A stretch of 64,000 nt of DNA, taken from positions 311,784,949 to 311,848,948 of the forward strand of contig CM054060.1 in assembly GCA_028641055.1 (NCBI GenBank). The letters are read 5' to 3'. How positions within the stretch are numbered: position 1 is the first letter of the stretch; each line of letters opens with the position of its first letter. Origin of the DNA: Alopecurus myosuroides (taxonomy: Eukaryota > Streptophyta > Magnoliopsida > Poales > Poaceae). The notes beneath the pieces were generated by a model, which was not told the DNA's origin, made no database searches, and worked only from the letters and a program-made list of their open reading frames with translations. Shown here in pieces: positions 1 to 12,694 of the stretch. Both the position numbers and the translations under genes were made by a program.

Positions 1-2690
1 CATGAGCGGGATTTGTGTACTGTTATTAGGTACATTTATGTTTATGACTTTCTTGATTAGATTTAAGCATCATGGTAGCATTGTTTGCTTCTCTAGTGTT
101 GAACTAGTGTCACCACTAGAAAATGGCGATTTTTGCTATAGTATTGTCATATTTTATTTTATGAGTGTATGAGTTTATTATAGCATATTTAGGAAGTTAT
201 TATTTCTGTTATCATGCCATGAAGTATTTAGTTGCATGTGCTATGGTTGTAGATTAATAATTATCTCCTATAGCATTCTTGTGTAGAAATTCCCATACTA
301 GTATGCTTTTAGTGCATTCCTGTTTTTATGCTTGTTTGGTAGGAGCATTATCTTGAGTGAGGATTGTGTTTTAGACTATTTTTATGACTTGATTCTTTGG
401 TTATTAGCTACTGATTGTTTGCTAAATTTTCGTGATTGATGGATTCCATAACTTCAAGTAAACATTCGTGTAGTGGATAAATAGTCTATTCATCTGAGGT
501 GTGTTTATCTGCTGTTTGGATATTTTCTGAGTGTGTACCTTAGCATGAGTGTCATACTTGTGTTATTTGTTGTGCTAGTATTGTCGTTGTGCTTAGGAGT
601 ATCTTGTGAACTAAGCATCCAACTTAAATCATAAGCTTATTAAGTGACTATTGTTTGTGTGTTGCTAATACCCACTGCCATGGGTATTGTTCTGTCTATT
701 TGTTTTTACCTTATTAAACTAACCCTTTGCACCTACCAGCTATATTTTTAGCTTCTTGTATATCTTATTATGAGAGTGGTACACCACTCCATATATGGTA
801 TGTAAGATGTGGGATATGGTTTTCTAAACCATACTTAGTTGTCTCACGATAGTTTTGGACCATGAGAGTTATGTGAGACAGTTTTCGCGTTATCGTTTCG
901 GAAGAACTCATGAGTGAATGTTTGTTGCTGTATGTTTTGTTTATCTTAGTTGTTTGCCTTTTAGACCTGAGTGTGTCTTTTATTTCCTTTATGACGCTAG
1001 AACGCGAAGAAGAAGAAGAAGCAGTTGTGGAGCTGTGCGTCAAGTTCAAGTTACTTCAAGGCCAGGGACATTAAGAGACTTAAGGCAAGCCATCCTGATA
1101 CTTGCTGTTATAATACACTTATCATTATCTATCATGCATGTTTTACCTCTGAAAAGTTTTACAAAAACTTTGGTTTCCAAAAACTATTTTTGAGTGAATT
1201 CTACTCCTATTATTTATATATTATGCCATTAGTTAATACTTGGTGTTACCAAGCCCATAGCCAACATATGGTATTTATTACCATCACATATATTAGTCCC
1301 TAAGTGGACACCTTAAAATGGTGTTTTTACAAAACAAAGGCTTTATGGAAAACCCGGAGAAAAGGCGGATCCTTATTCTCCGGAGGAATGTGGAAGTGGT
1401 CATTTTTGGGAAAAATGGTGTTTTCAAAAATGACACATAACCTAGTCTTCGCCTGACAACCTTTACCGTACTGTCACCCTACCCCAACATGGGCACGGGG
1501 CTCAACTGGAAGTTTGTTCTTGTTAGTGTGTGTTCGATCTCAATTTCTATAAGGGACGTCGTACCCTCGAACCGATTGTCGTCAAAACTCCCAATGTTGA
1601 GACATAAAAAGTGTGGGATTAAGTTCTCCTCCGGTCGCATCAGTTGGGGCATCCTGGCTGGTGGGGAATAGCTCGGTGCCGGGGATGACGGTAAAACTCA
1701 ACTGAGAGATAGACACATTCTAGCTTGAACATAGTGGAAGGTTATGATCAGTTATCTGATGTTCTACATACTGTTGTTACAGTCCGTGGTTGTTCACGGC
1801 AGGTGTACTGTATCTGGTGGATGTGTACACCTCTGCATAGTACAACTTTTTCGAAGAAGCCGCGTCCTCGGATATGGACAGTTGAATGGCCATGTAGCTA
1901 GCATTGTGTCAATGTTTTCAAAAAGGAGTTTTCAAAAAGGTGTTGAACTTGGGAAGTTCGGAAAGGAAGGAAACTTTGTACCATGGAGACACCAACGATG
2001 GAAAGCCAGAAGTTGTTTTACAAAACAAAAGGTTTTGCAAATAAAAACCTTTCTACTCTAAGCAAGAATTCTAGAAACCGATTCCAATAAGTTTTGCAAA
2101 CAGAAAATATTCTTTTAACAAAGCTTTACAAAACCTCTTGTACATGTGATATCTACAAGAGAAATAAAACTATATTATTTTCTTCTGAAGTATCTTCTTC
2201 AACGAAGATACAGATTAACCTGACTGCAACTATGGTGTCATACCATATGGACACCATTGATAGTGACCCTATTTATAGCCTACCTATTACACCATATAAG
2301 AATACTTGCATTTTGGTAAGTTACATGATGGATGTCTTGCTGAGTACATTCAAATGTACTCATATTTGTTTCGTCCCTGGTAACAACTTGCCAGATTTCG
2401 AGAAGGAGTCTCAGAAGAAGGTCAACGAAGAGGAGTACGGAGCCGATGGCTTTGCGAACTAGGATCGTCTCCGGGTCAGCAGCCTGTTGGTTAAGGCGTG
2501 ACTTGGGCTCTACCGCGTTTTGTGTGTGTTTAGTCTTCCTCTGTGTGTGTTGTGTGTTGTCCTAAGTGACAACCATGTAGTCTTGGTCATGTGACCATGT
2601 ATCCAAGTAAGTGTTTGTGCAACCGTGTAATGGATATTGTATCTGTGTACCAGCTTGATATGTTGTTCACGACTGAATTTCCTGGGATCG
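1..2690. other. No gene seen; AT-rich LTR-retrotransposon-like DNA
   Basis: I see no supportable gene here. The stretch is AT-rich, with only short chance reading frames. The text around 2,390-2,470 (an acidic, lysine-rich reading frame ending in a stop, followed by a GTGTGT-rich stretch) resembles the transition from an internal domain to noncoding sequence in grass LTR retrotransposons, and the region lies beside Ty3/gypsy remains. I could not find a matching second LTR, a primer site or a target duplication, so no boundaries are given. The retrotransposon origin is an inference from style and context only. Confidence 0.35.
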
Positions 2691-2769
2691 TGAATGTATG
2701 CATATCGAGGGCGTCCTTGAACAGTGGTTCGAAGGGCGGGCCCTACACCCACCCCCGTGGTATCCCGGT

Positions 2770-4590
2770 AAGTTTCTCCGTCTTCTCGGTTTTTCTTCGT
2801 GGGGGTGAACTCCCCTCTTAGTTTCTTTTCTCTTTTTCGTTTGTAGGGACGTTGTCCCATCCATCCCGATGCCGACGCCGGCCCCTTCGCCGGCTCGGGA
2901 GGTGGCTTCTCCCTCCGTGGAGTCCTTGGGTGTGACTGGGGGCAGGCGGACGCCGCGACAGCGGCCACCGAAGGCCAGTCGCAGCCGGCCGCGACCCACC
3001 AGCCGGAGGCGGCCGCCGAGCCCCGGGTCGCCGTGCCCGCGCCGGATGCGGCCATGGCCCCGCTTGCTGCCGCGCCTCCACCTACCGCCACGTCTCTTCC
3101 TGCTACCACGCCTCCTCCTCGTCCAACGAAGGCTTGCACCGCCCTGACGGTGGTGACGAGCTCCTCTGGTTCATATCAGGGGTTGGGCATGCCACCCTCC
3201 TTCCTGGTGCCGTCTGGGGCGGGCCAGCCGGCATCCGTGGCCTTTCCGTTGGCCTCCGCGCCCGAGTCGGACACGAGAGCAGCCCGCCCCGGCTCCTGGA
3301 AGCGTCCGGGTGCCCATCAAACCGCTCGATGTCGGGCGGTCGCTGAAGAGGGACCTGGAGGCCGCAGTGACGACGGCGGCAGCCTTGGCTTGGAACTTGG
3401 CGTGGGCGGTGGCGGCCAACGAGGTCGCGAACATGCTGATACTGGTACGTCGTTTTACTTCCGTCTTGGTTTCGAGGGTGGCCGTGTAGTGTATTGATCT
3501 TCTTGTTTTGTTCTTGTTATCAGGACGCTAGCCGCCAGGAGAACCGCGTCCGGGCAGCCGGCCAACAACTTCTAAGTAAGTGGTCCTTTCCCTTATCCGA
3601 GTAGTTCGTTCCATTGGACATGAGTGACATGTCTGTCTTTTTCGCCCTGTAGAGGAGCTTGCCGAGCTGAAGGAGGCAGCGAAGAACTCTATTCCCGCTG
3701 CCCAGGCGGCCCGGATGCTGGATGAGCGCGGCAGGGAGCACTCCGAGGCCACCGTGGACCTTTGCCGCCTCGCTGAGCAGTCGGATGCCCATCGGGCGGA
3801 GGCGGAGCGCCTGACCACCGCCCTCGAGACTTTAAAGACGGAGCACGCCGCCGCCATGAACAGCCAGCGGGAGGCATTCCGGCTACTCGAGGCGGAGCTG
3901 GAGAAGGTGCAGAAGGACAAGGAGGACGCGATGCAGCCGACCCAGGACCAGATCGACCTCTTTAGCAGCACCGCCACCGGTATGTTGCTCCTTTCTTATC
4001 GGTTGTGAGGCGAAGTGGATCTCCCCGCCTGAGTGTTGATCTTCGTGTGGCAGGTTATTACCCAGAGGTGGACGACGTCCACCCCCGTAACCACGCGCTC
4101 GAGCTCAACATGGCCGCCGACTCCGAGGCGATGGCCGGCTGGGAGCCCACCGCAGAGGACCGGGTCGCCACCCTTGGGGAGGAGGCCAAGGCTCTACAGG
4201 AAGTCGGGCAGGCCATCTTCTCCGCGACTTGGGAGCGCGAGGCGGTGCGAGAAAGCATGGCGGAGGTGGCAGCCCGCCTGCAGGAAGTACCTGACGCCGT
4301 CGACCGCCAGCAGGTGTCGGCTGCGCGTTCTGGTGCCTAGATGGCGCTGACCATGATCATGTCATGGTTCACGCATGGCTTCCACGAGGTGGGCCTTAAG
4401 CGCATGACCCGCGGCTTCAGCCAGGGGCATGCTTTGTGGAGCTCCGTGCCCTTCCGGGTGTTCGCCAAGCCGCATGCCGGCTGGGCGGCTACGCGGACCT
4501 TGACGCCTTCTTCCCTGAGGAGCCGGAGGAGAACGTGGAGGAGTTGACGGGAGCGAGCATCGAGGAGGCGGCTCGAGCGTGAGTCGAGGG
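2770..4590 (+). pseudogene. Degenerate coiled-coil extra ORF of a Ty3/gypsy element ('putative gypsy type transposon' type)
   Basis: Four exon-like blocks can be joined in phase: one ending at 3444, then 3524-3575, 3653-3979 and 4054-4340, with GT donors and AG acceptors at each junction. The first block is Pro/Ala-rich. The middle blocks form a long charged coiled coil rich in Glu, Ala, Leu and Arg. An in-frame TAG at 4338-4340 interrupts the frame, which then continues through 4341 (MALTMIMSWFTHGF) and shifts frame near 4490 before an acidic tail. Proteins of this make-up occur in grasses as extra ORFs antisense to pol in Tat-lineage Ty3/gypsy elements. That fits the position here, opposite in strand to the integrase end at 5,586-6,033. 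The link to that element is inferred. The function of such ORFs is unknown, and this copy is broken. Confidence 0.5.
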
Positions 4591-5585
4591 GCCGGCTGCG
4601 ATGATACCCCCGCCTGCTGCACCGACGGAGCCGGCTGCTAATGAAGAAGTGCCAAGAACCAACTAAGTCCCCTGGATGTCGGGCGTATTTGTCTTTGCGA
4701 ACTTGATCTTTATCGTTTGTCCCCGGGATGCCGGGTGGACCTGTAGTACTTGGATATACTTACTTTGTGAATGCTGGCGTGGTTCTTGCATGATCTTCTT
4801 TGTTGCTTGCTGTTTTTCCATCCTTTTTCCGTTTTACCCGGTGGTAGCGTTCTAGCCTGCCCGCCAGGTATAGCCCTCGAGATTGGGGCCGGCTACCTTC
4901 GGCAGGCGGGCCGAATCTCAAACGTTGTTTGGAAAAAGGTTGGCTGGTTTCGTCTTGTGGCCAAGTAGCTGCTGTCTGACAATAACTTAGGAGTTTTGGT
5001 TAAATCGTTAGTCTATTTAAACCGGAAAGCTGGTAGGCAGTTTTACTTTGGCCGTTTTTACTTGGTTGGACGAAAATTTGCACTAGTCTGGCTGGCGAGG
5101 GTTAAAGTTTGTGTCCCTTGCCGTTTGGTCTCTGCTCTTGCCAACGTGTTAGCCAGGTTGCAGTCTGCAGCTGGAACCGAAGAGGGGGCCATCTTATCGG
5201 GGGCACAATTGCGAACTTTCGTGTGGTCGAACTCAGACGAAGTTTTCGCCATGTTGCTGGGCAACCGGCTGTGTCTCACGCCATAGTCGTTTTTTTATTC
5301 CGTGTGTGGGCCGCTGGCTTATGGTCTGGCCGGCTGATCTGCCGGGTTGCGGTCTGCAGCCGGATCCGCAAAGTGGGCCTTTGGCGCCGAGTACACTACT
5401 TTTCCGTCTAGTTTCTAGGGCGTGAGACGGCTGCTTTTGCCGGTTAGAGGATTGAGTGTAATGAATATTCTACAAAGGGCGGGCCCTCCCGAGTGCCGTG
5501 ATCGGGGACGCCGGCCGATTTTATTACTAGCTGGGGGTGCAGGGTGTTACACTTAGGCGTGGAACGGGCATAGCAGCTCTGCGTT
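4591..5585. other. Noncoding spacer between antisense ORF and integrase remnant
   Basis: No gene seen. Two imperfectly repeated GC-rich segments share a core around 5,160 and 5,350 (GTTGC-GTCTGCAGC followed by a purine stretch and GGGCC). The motif AAGGGCGGGCCCT occurs at about 5,476 and again at about 2,733. These look like untranslated parts of the same retroelement. Confidence 0.35.
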
Positions 5586-6033
5586 TCACAGGCGCTCCGT
5601 CTCATCGTAGGAGGTGTCCCCCTTGTTCTTGCACGGCTCGCGTACGTTGATGAGGTAGTAGGCGTTGTTGCTCAGTGCCCGGCTGATGATGAAAGGGCCC
5701 TCCCATGGGGAGGACAGCTTGTGGAGGCCCTTTGTGTCTTGGATCAGTCGGAGCACGAGGTCGCCCTCTCTGAAGGCGAGCGGTCGGATTTGTCGGCTAT
5801 GATACTGGCAGAGGTCTTGTTGATAGATCGCCCACCTGGACAGGGCCAAGTTGTGGGCCTCCTCGAGCAGTTCCACCCCATCTTGGTTCGCCTGCCTTGC
5901 GTCCTCCTCGGTGTACATGATGGCTCGGGGTGAGTTGAACTATATGTCAACCGGGAGGATGGCTTCCACGCCGTAGACGAGGAACAAAGGCGTGTAGCCG
6001 GTGGACAGGTTGGGCGTTGTCCTTAGGCTCCAC
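5586..6033 (-). pseudogene. Ty3/gypsy integrase C-terminal fragment
   Basis: On the minus strand the frame reads a typical late integrase segment (TPLFLVYGVEAILPVDI), then an in-frame TAG at 5940-5942, then FNSPRAIMYTEE and an acidic and aromatic stretch ending in the C-terminal box with GDLVLRLIQ, HKLSSPWEGPFII and YYLINVRE. That box is typical of the Tat lineage of Ty3/gypsy elements, whose integrase inserts retroelement cDNA. The upstream catalytic DDE core is missing, because the sequence switches abruptly at about 6,033 to a gag gene from another context. The fragment ends at a stop near 5,586. Non-functional. Confidence 0.75.
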
Positions 6034-7347
6034 AATCTTCCTTATGGGATAGTTGAGGCCATTGAGGAAGCGGGACATTGTTTGCTCTTGGGATTCAATC
6101 ACATGAGCTCTTATCAAAGCGGTCTCCATCTCCTTGTAGTACTCATCAACCGACTTCAAACCTTGTCGAACCTCTTGAATCTTTTTGAAGAGGTCACGCT
6201 TGTAGTGTGGAGGGACAAAGCGAGCATTCATGAATTGCTTCGTTTCATTCCAAGTGTCAACGGGATCCATCCGATTCTTGACTCTTTCCGCTCGGAGACG
6301 GTCCCACCATAAGAGTGCATAGCCTTCAAACTCCAAAGAAGCCATAGCAACCATATTCTTGTCACTAAAATTGTGGATTCCGAAGATCTTGTCCACTTTG
6401 AGGGCCCAAGTAACATATTCTTCGGGATCATTTTCACCATTGAACTTTGGGACGTTGAAGCGAAGGGCACTCATGTTGTTGTCTTCATGTTGTCTATGGG
6501 GTCTCTCATGATGGTCTTCATCATAGATAGGAGGTGAAAGATCATATGGGCCATCCTCATTGTCTTGGCGTTGGCGGTCATGATGAGGAGGATGCCGTCG
6601 GTGGTCATTAGGAGGTGGTTGTTGGTGGTGACGTAGTCGTGCTTCTCGGTGTTCACTATCATCATTGTCACGGTTTTTTTGTTGAGGACGCTCTTGTTCA
6701 TGGCGAGGGTGTTGAGGAAGTTCTTGTTCTTGGCGGTCATTGTGGTGGGGACGCGCATTGCGCCTTGGTGGCCTTCGATGTTGACGAGCACCTTCCACGA
6801 AGTCATTGTGACCATAGTCATGAGCGTAGCCTTGTGGAGGTGGTGGATGCTGTTGCCGAAGGTCCGGTCATTGAGGTTGATGTTGAAGAGGGTCACCACG
6901 ACCTTGTCGGTATCGAGGAGGTGGTGATGGCGAGCCATCGTCATACCAATGTCGTTGATGAGCTTGTGGTGGAGAAGGTGGTGGTGGTTGTTGTGGTTTT
7001 CCACCATCCTCCATGTTGGGTTTGCGATCATGGCGACGAGCTTGGTGATCATCTTGAGTGTGGTGGCTTGATCGGCGCGACCTTGAGGACGATGATGATC
7101 CACGTCGGTTGGCAAGATTAGCCAAGTTGATGTTGATGCGTGTCATTTGATCATTCAATCGTGCCTCTTGCGTTTGGAGACGTTTCTCATAACGCTCCAA
7201 TCCATCCTTCACGAGTTGACGGAGATAGAAATGGTCTTTGATTGTGACGTAGTGGTGGTGGGCGTTGTTGTTGAAGAACGGGGATTCTTCATCTTCCGAG
7301 CTCGGACTTGAGAACACTCCTTCCCTAGCCATCTCAAAAACACACAA
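6034..7347 (-). pseudogene. Ty3/gypsy gag gene with one internal stop and truncated 3' end
   Basis: The frame starts at 7347 and runs in one phase to about 6,034, broken only by a TGA at 6868-6870. The N-terminal part has a Ser/Glu-rich start, a coiled-coil-like segment and Arg/Ser, Pro and His/Asp-rich low-complexity stretches. The second half is a canonical retrotransposon gag domain (capsid): FNVPKFNGENDPEEYVTW, ALLWWDRLRAERV, WNETKQFMNARFVPPHY, VDEYYKEMETALIRA and FLNGLNYPIRKIVE. Gag proteins build the virus-like particle. The zinc knuckle and all of pol up to the integrase end are missing, because the gag is joined straight to an integrase end near 6,033. It belongs with the LTR and primer site at 8,492-9,583 on the same strand. 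Confidence 0.8.
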
Positions 7348-8491
7348 GGGTGATATGAAGAAATGGATGTCTCACTTACCCAACGTTACCTTTTTGGTCG
7401 TATTGATGCTAGTGGACGAGCCTCGGTGTAGGGCAGTATGTGCAACGTGAGTCCAAAAATATCGAAAGAAAACCGCAAACGACAACACACACGCTTTATG
7501 TGAAGGCATATGGGTGAGGAAAAGTGTCAAAGGAAAGCAACAAATCCGAAGAAAAGTTTGTTGTAAAACGTGGAGAAGAACCGAAATGAAATGTTAGCCC
7601 AAGAACCAAACCTAGTGGAGGAAACAAAAATGGAACACACACACACAAATGATTAATGGGGGTTAGTGCGGCCAATGGACAAGCGGAGACAAAATCTACC
7701 TATCGAAGACTAAGCTCAATGCCACACCAACACAAGGAGGACGTTAGCTCAAACCGCAAACTATAAGAGGCAAAAAGATTCACAACGTGGCAACCGGTCA
7801 CTCTCTTCTCTTTTGCGACGCAAAGCTACACGTTCCTACAAGGGATAACACTTGGCATCGATCTTTTTTTTTCTCTTTTCCCTTTTTGCTATATGGGGAT
7901 ACAAATGCCAAGCCTAGTCGAACTACGCTCTCATAAGTTCCAAACACGCACTCTCGGTGGCACTAGGGCAATGCCAAGCGATGTAAAAGAGCTAGTCTTA
8001 ATGAGCAAGGTACACTAACGATGGGTAAAGCGGAAGCAAGTTATACCTCTCTTGTGGATGATCACGGACTTGCGGCCCGGGGTTGTCATTGTCATGTCGA
8101 TCCGTTGATGTGGTTGCGTAGATGATGTTGTAGGATTCACTGGAAACTTGAATCACTCAAATCGGATCAACGACGACAAAGAAAAATAAGTTATAAAATC
8201 TGTCCAGAAATCGAGGAGGTGAAATTTTCTGTGATTTTTGCTCAAATTCGAAATTTCTTGAAATCCAAGATTTTTTTTGAAACATTCGAGAAAACTGGCT
8301 GAATAGTAAGGTGGAGAATGGTCTTTGGCAACAAATCCATGAAACGAATCCATGAAAAACTCAACGAATCCACAGATCGGTCAAAATCCCTTTTGAGGCT
8401 ATTTTTGGAGAATTTTTTTCGAAATTAAGGTAGGGAAAGAAAAATTGGGTGGAAGAGGGGGTTTGAGGGGGGTCAAATTCGTGTCAATCTA
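7348..8491 (-). other. 5' untranslated leader of the gag-bearing Ty3/gypsy element
   Basis: This lies between the primer site and the gag start on the minus strand. No coding capacity seen. It contains a T-rich run near 7,865-7,885 and scattered short repeats. Leaders of about 1 kb are common in grass Ty3/gypsy elements. Confidence 0.5.
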
Positions 8492-8504
8492 GTTGCTGAT
8501 ACCA
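8492..8504 (-). promoter_or_regulatory. tRNA primer-binding site of the Ty3/gypsy element
   Basis: The minus strand reads TGGTATCAGCAAC two bases inside the LTR end at 8507. The first nine bases match the site complementary to the 3' end of initiator tRNA-Met that many plant retrotransposons use to prime minus-strand DNA synthesis. Its position directly inside the LTR and on the strand of gag fixes the orientation of the element. Confidence 0.7.
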
Positions 8505-8506
8505 GA

Positions 8507-9583
8507 TGATGGATGGATTACCTCTTGGGTGGCCCGATCTTCACGAATCGACCAAGAACATGAAGAACGGATGATAAACACGATGAACACGAGAGAGCAA
8601 ATCAGGGGAAAACAAGGGGGAAATCGAGGGGAGATAAATAATAAGAACTGAAGAATCTAAATCTCCCGTCAACTATGCCGCAACGACTGCCTACGGGAGG
8701 ATCGATCCAACCGAACTCACCTTTTTGCAAACCGCTTCACACCTGTGGCCGGTCCACCACGCCAGTAGAACCTCAAGGATTAGTTGAGGAATATTGGGAA
8801 GTCCCTAACTGAATCCCAAGGGAAAATGATAGGTAACTTGGTGAATCTTGATATGATCCTAGATACAATCTTAGGAGTAGCCTTGATACGATCCTAGATA
8901 CAAATCATAGGAGTAGCCTCACAAGAGTGGTAAGGAGCTAAGCTCACAAGTCTCAAATCATCTCTAACCCTAGATCTAGCTCGGGGAAGTCCTTATATAG
9001 CCAAGGGGGTAGGTGGAGGTGGAAAAGGGGATAAATCCCTTCCTTTGCATAGTAGCAGGGCAGACGGCCTGGGAGCCCGGCCTGGCCGGCTCTTTAGGCG
9101 GGGTGGGTGTAGTCGCGAACCCGGCCTGGGCACTAGCGCTCCGGCCTGTGGCCGGGGTGGAGGAGCGTGCTGGCCGGCCTGGAAGCCGGTGGAGGCCGGG
9201 GGCTTAGACTGGCCTCCCGGCCTGGCGTGCACTGGAAGCCGGCCCGAGGCCGGCTGGCTCTGGAGGGGGTCCGGCCTAGGGGCCGGCCTGACCGGGGTTT
9301 GAGGCCGGGCCCCTGTTTCCCTTCCTTCTCCTTTTCTTCTTCTTTCTTCACGCCGTCTTCTCGGACTTCTTCGACATCTTCTTGGGCACGTTCTTGGGCA
9401 TCCATGGTGGGGTCAAACCTGACCACACATAGGGTTGTTCCATGAGGTAGCGCACCATTCACCAAGTCATCGAAAACAAAGCGTAAGAGGAGAGAGTTCA
9501 CCTTGTCCTGTATTGCCTTTGCTCGAGATCTTGTCATGGGTCCATTTGGTGTTGGACTTGGTGGAATGGGGTGTGCTGCATCA
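8507..9583 (-). mobile_element. 5' LTR of a Ty3/gypsy retrotransposon
   Basis: The ends are TGATGGATGG on the plus strand and GCTGCATCA at 9583, giving the TG...CA termini expected of an LTR and a length of 1,077 bp. The primer site follows two bases after the inner end. The LTR contains a GC-rich block (about 9,060-9,310) with many GGCCGG/CCGGCC words. No second LTR copy was found in the window, so this is the LTR of a truncated element. No target duplication could be checked. Confidence 0.65.
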
Positions 9584-12283
9584 CCCTATGATGTAAAATT
9601 TCATCAAGATCTAGGGTGTAACTTGATTCAAAGAAAATATGTGCTCATTACACATATACAATGCGCGTATAAATATAGTTATTTTTATGATCCTCGGGTA
9701 TATACACATGTTATAAGCGAATACCATTCTAGTTGCAACCTTTCATGTGCTGTTTTCTCCTATCTTCATGAGATATCCCTTTAATCTTCTATTCCTAAAT
9801 TGGTCTTTCCCTCTATTTTTTTGTCACACAGTGAATCCATGTCATGGGCTGATGTAATTCATATTTTCCCAAGCCCGGGCTGCAGCATTGCGTCAGCGGT
9901 GTATAGTGTTCCCTGAGACACTCTTCGCTTGGCCTCCTCTTATTCTCCATGTTGAAAATGAACCAACCTGATCCTTAATCATTGAGAAGGAAATTAGGCG
10001 GCCACCTCCTTATTCCTCTTTATCCACCACTTTATTCCCCTTTGACCAACACTTATGTGCATAAATAATATGCTTGCCTTCGTCATCCATCTCGATGATG
10101 GAACCTCAAACGGCCATGTTTATCTCACATCCTCCTCCCATTCCGCATAGCCGTCACACCACTCTACCCGTGCTTATGTGCCAGGTTATTTGCCTCTCCA
10201 TGTCCCTTTGGCACTCAACACCTACCTTCTCGTCAATGTTGTTGTCATGTCACACAAACGTGTGAGACACCACCAATACTAGGGGATATTCCATGAAGGT
10301 TATTTGTTAAATATTTTTTATAGTACCCTTGCAGGGATCAAAGAAGCTAGTTATGAGTTGAAAATGATTTGCATCTTTGCACCCTTTATAAAAAGGTTTA
10401 TACTTGAGGTGGTAAATGATAAAAATTACATATATCTGCTTTCCCATAGGCACCATGAGTTCCGCGAGACGAAGAATCTGCAATTAAGGCTATTTTCATA
10501 GAAGTTGACAAAGCTCATGCGGGGCCTTTTGCCAAGCAGAGACTTTGGGAGACATCGCGCATATCATTACTGGAGAGTGCCGGGTCAATAGTCTACTATG
10601 GGATGTTCGATTTTGTTATGACCTTCTTTAGAGAATCCAAGCGGCAACATGACAACATCCTTCACCTACCGTCTTCTATCGGCACCTCACAATATTACGA
10701 TTCGGCCACCAATGAGCGGTAGCAACCTCGCGAACTTCATTCAAAGTAAGCAAGCATGATTTGTTAAATATTTAAACTAGCTAGTTGCAAGGACATACTC
10801 CTTCCACCAAGTCTACTAAGTTTCCTATCAATAATTAAGTATACCGAGTTATTAAATTCTATTTGGCAGGTTCCTATATGAATCATATGGTTTTGTCATT
10901 TTCTTATAGCAAGATCCCTACTAAACTGGACCATATGGCTGTATGTGAAGAAACTGGTCAACCAATGGGCTTCCAACTGATAGATAGTTTCTAACGCCCA
11001 CAACTATACATCACTGAGACTATTATGCAAAGCTTAGTGTTTTTCATATGGTATAATGCATACCTTTTTCATCTTTATAAAAGGTATAATGTCTTATGTG
11101 ATACAAAAAAAAAACTTTTAGCACATTAAGGTCTATATACTACACTTACACAAATGACTTACTAGTGATGTTTAAAGTTTACACATATTATACTTTAATT
11201 CAAAGGGAAAGTGGATTTCGATGATATTTTCTCTATGTTGTTCAAATTGGTATTATTTTAAACGGTCACCCCACAGTATTCATTATATTCATACATTTCT
11301 GTCATTATTGTGTTCTTATCTTAAGTAACCCGTTATAGGGCACATGGTCCAAGTATGATCATTGCATGGTTTCTTTAGAAACTGACCCTCATGTTGGGCC
11401 ATCATGTATGGCATATGGCTCTAGAAATATGAGTGTTCATGTGTGAAGTACACATCAACACTCATAAAAAAATAAGCATCTTTGCATATTCCAATCTGGT
11501 AAATGTAAAACATGTTAAGTTCTAATATTAACTTCTTGCTACAAGGGAGACATTCCTCAAGGTTCTCCACGAGCTCATTATTTGTTTTCATTGGCATTAT
11601 AGCCCTTCATGTACTACATTTCAAGAATATTATTTTCTGTAACAACAATCAGTGAAGTGTGAGAGTTGTCTGTCTTAGCTCCAATTTTTTTGAGGGCACG
11701 TAAACATCAACCTTACAAGACAGATTAGATAGGATAATCACATGCAAAATACCAGTGACCGTCCCTCTACTTCGATACCACCTAAGCGGCCACCAAAGGA
11801 AAAGAAAGACATATCTCACCTCTTCGCCCGAGCTCGATGCGGTTCCATCGCCGATGTACAGATTTATGGACCTCCAAAATAGTTTGCGAGAAGTAAAACC
11901 GTTGACGCTAAAAGAAGTTTCAAAATTTTATTTTGAACTCATAACAAAATAATATACACCTTTGTGCATGTATGATGCATAGATACTTGGGCATCTCACA
12001 TAAATTTTGTTGTATTCCTTATGTCGAGTAGAACGTAATAAAATATATCCATGTCATAAAAAAATTATTTACATGACGTTATAAAAATATAGCAAAAATA
12101 GACATATTTATGCTATTTTTATGATTTTTATGTCGCTATGAACCATATTTTTTTTAACTTTTTACGCTGATTTTTCTATTATAGATCAACGTGAACTTAA
12201 ATATTTACATACATGATATAATATTTTACTGAGCAACATAAAATAAAATTATGGGTGCAAAATAAGTTCTCTGCATCCTGGGT
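9584..12283. other. No gene seen; AT-rich intergenic sequence
   Basis: Only short reading frames are present. The stretch around 12,040-12,180 is very AT-rich and contains imperfectly self-complementary words with AAAAATAG/CTATTTTT. I recognise no gene, MITE ends or retroelement here. Confidence 0.5.
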
Positions 12284-12313
12284 GACCCGTGCCAGAATCC
12301 CAGAATATTTACC

Positions 12314-12430
12314 AAGAAGGAATATTGTACCAGCATATTGATATATATATATATCAATAATTCGGGCGCGGAGGATATAAATATATAAAAAAACCATGTG
12401 CGCGTATATATACGCAGCGACATTTATCCA
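12314..12430 (+). repeat. Left arm of an inverted repeat in the copy 1 leader region
   Basis: This segment (starting AAGAAGGAATATTG and ending CATTTATCCA) recurs as an inverted copy at 13563-13675. It contains the palindrome around TTGATATATATATATATCAA, the motif GGGCGCGGAGGA, a TATAAATATATAA run and GCGCGTATATATACGC. The orientation at this position agrees with copy 3, so the downstream arm is the inserted one. Confidence 0.85.
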
Positions 12431-12694
12431 TTGGCATTGCCTATAGGCAGCCATGCATCATCTCCTTTAATGCAATTTTTCCTAAGCATGGAGAACCCAA
12501 TTAGTCGAGAAGACAAGGCCACCCATGTTAATTAAGAAAAGTAGGTCCAAGATACATTATTGAAGTGGGACAAGATCAACATGTTGAAGATAAGTGTGTG
12601 CAGCCAGCCAAGCATGCACATAAAAGGAGATTCCAAACATGTGATCAAGAAAGCTATAAGGAAAACTACAAGCTACAAAGGAAGCCTATAAAGT

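Noticed and set aside
1..2690. Assigning an LTR to the left edge
   Set aside because: No paired LTR, primer site or target duplication could be found, so boundaries would be guesses.
6615..7121. Val/Glu/His-rich long frame on the plus strand
   Set aside because: It is the antisense of the low-complexity part of gag and has no independent support.
10060..10760. Possible decayed gene between the LTR and copy 1
   Set aside because: Short Ser/His/Pro-rich frames without any recognisable domain or exon structure.
12370..12390. TATAAATATATAA as the viral TATA box
   Set aside because: CTATAAAAGGA at 12850 fits better in sequence, is downstream of the 24-bp repeats and gives a leader of expected length. 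The upstream run is part of an AT-rich palindromic breakpoint segment.
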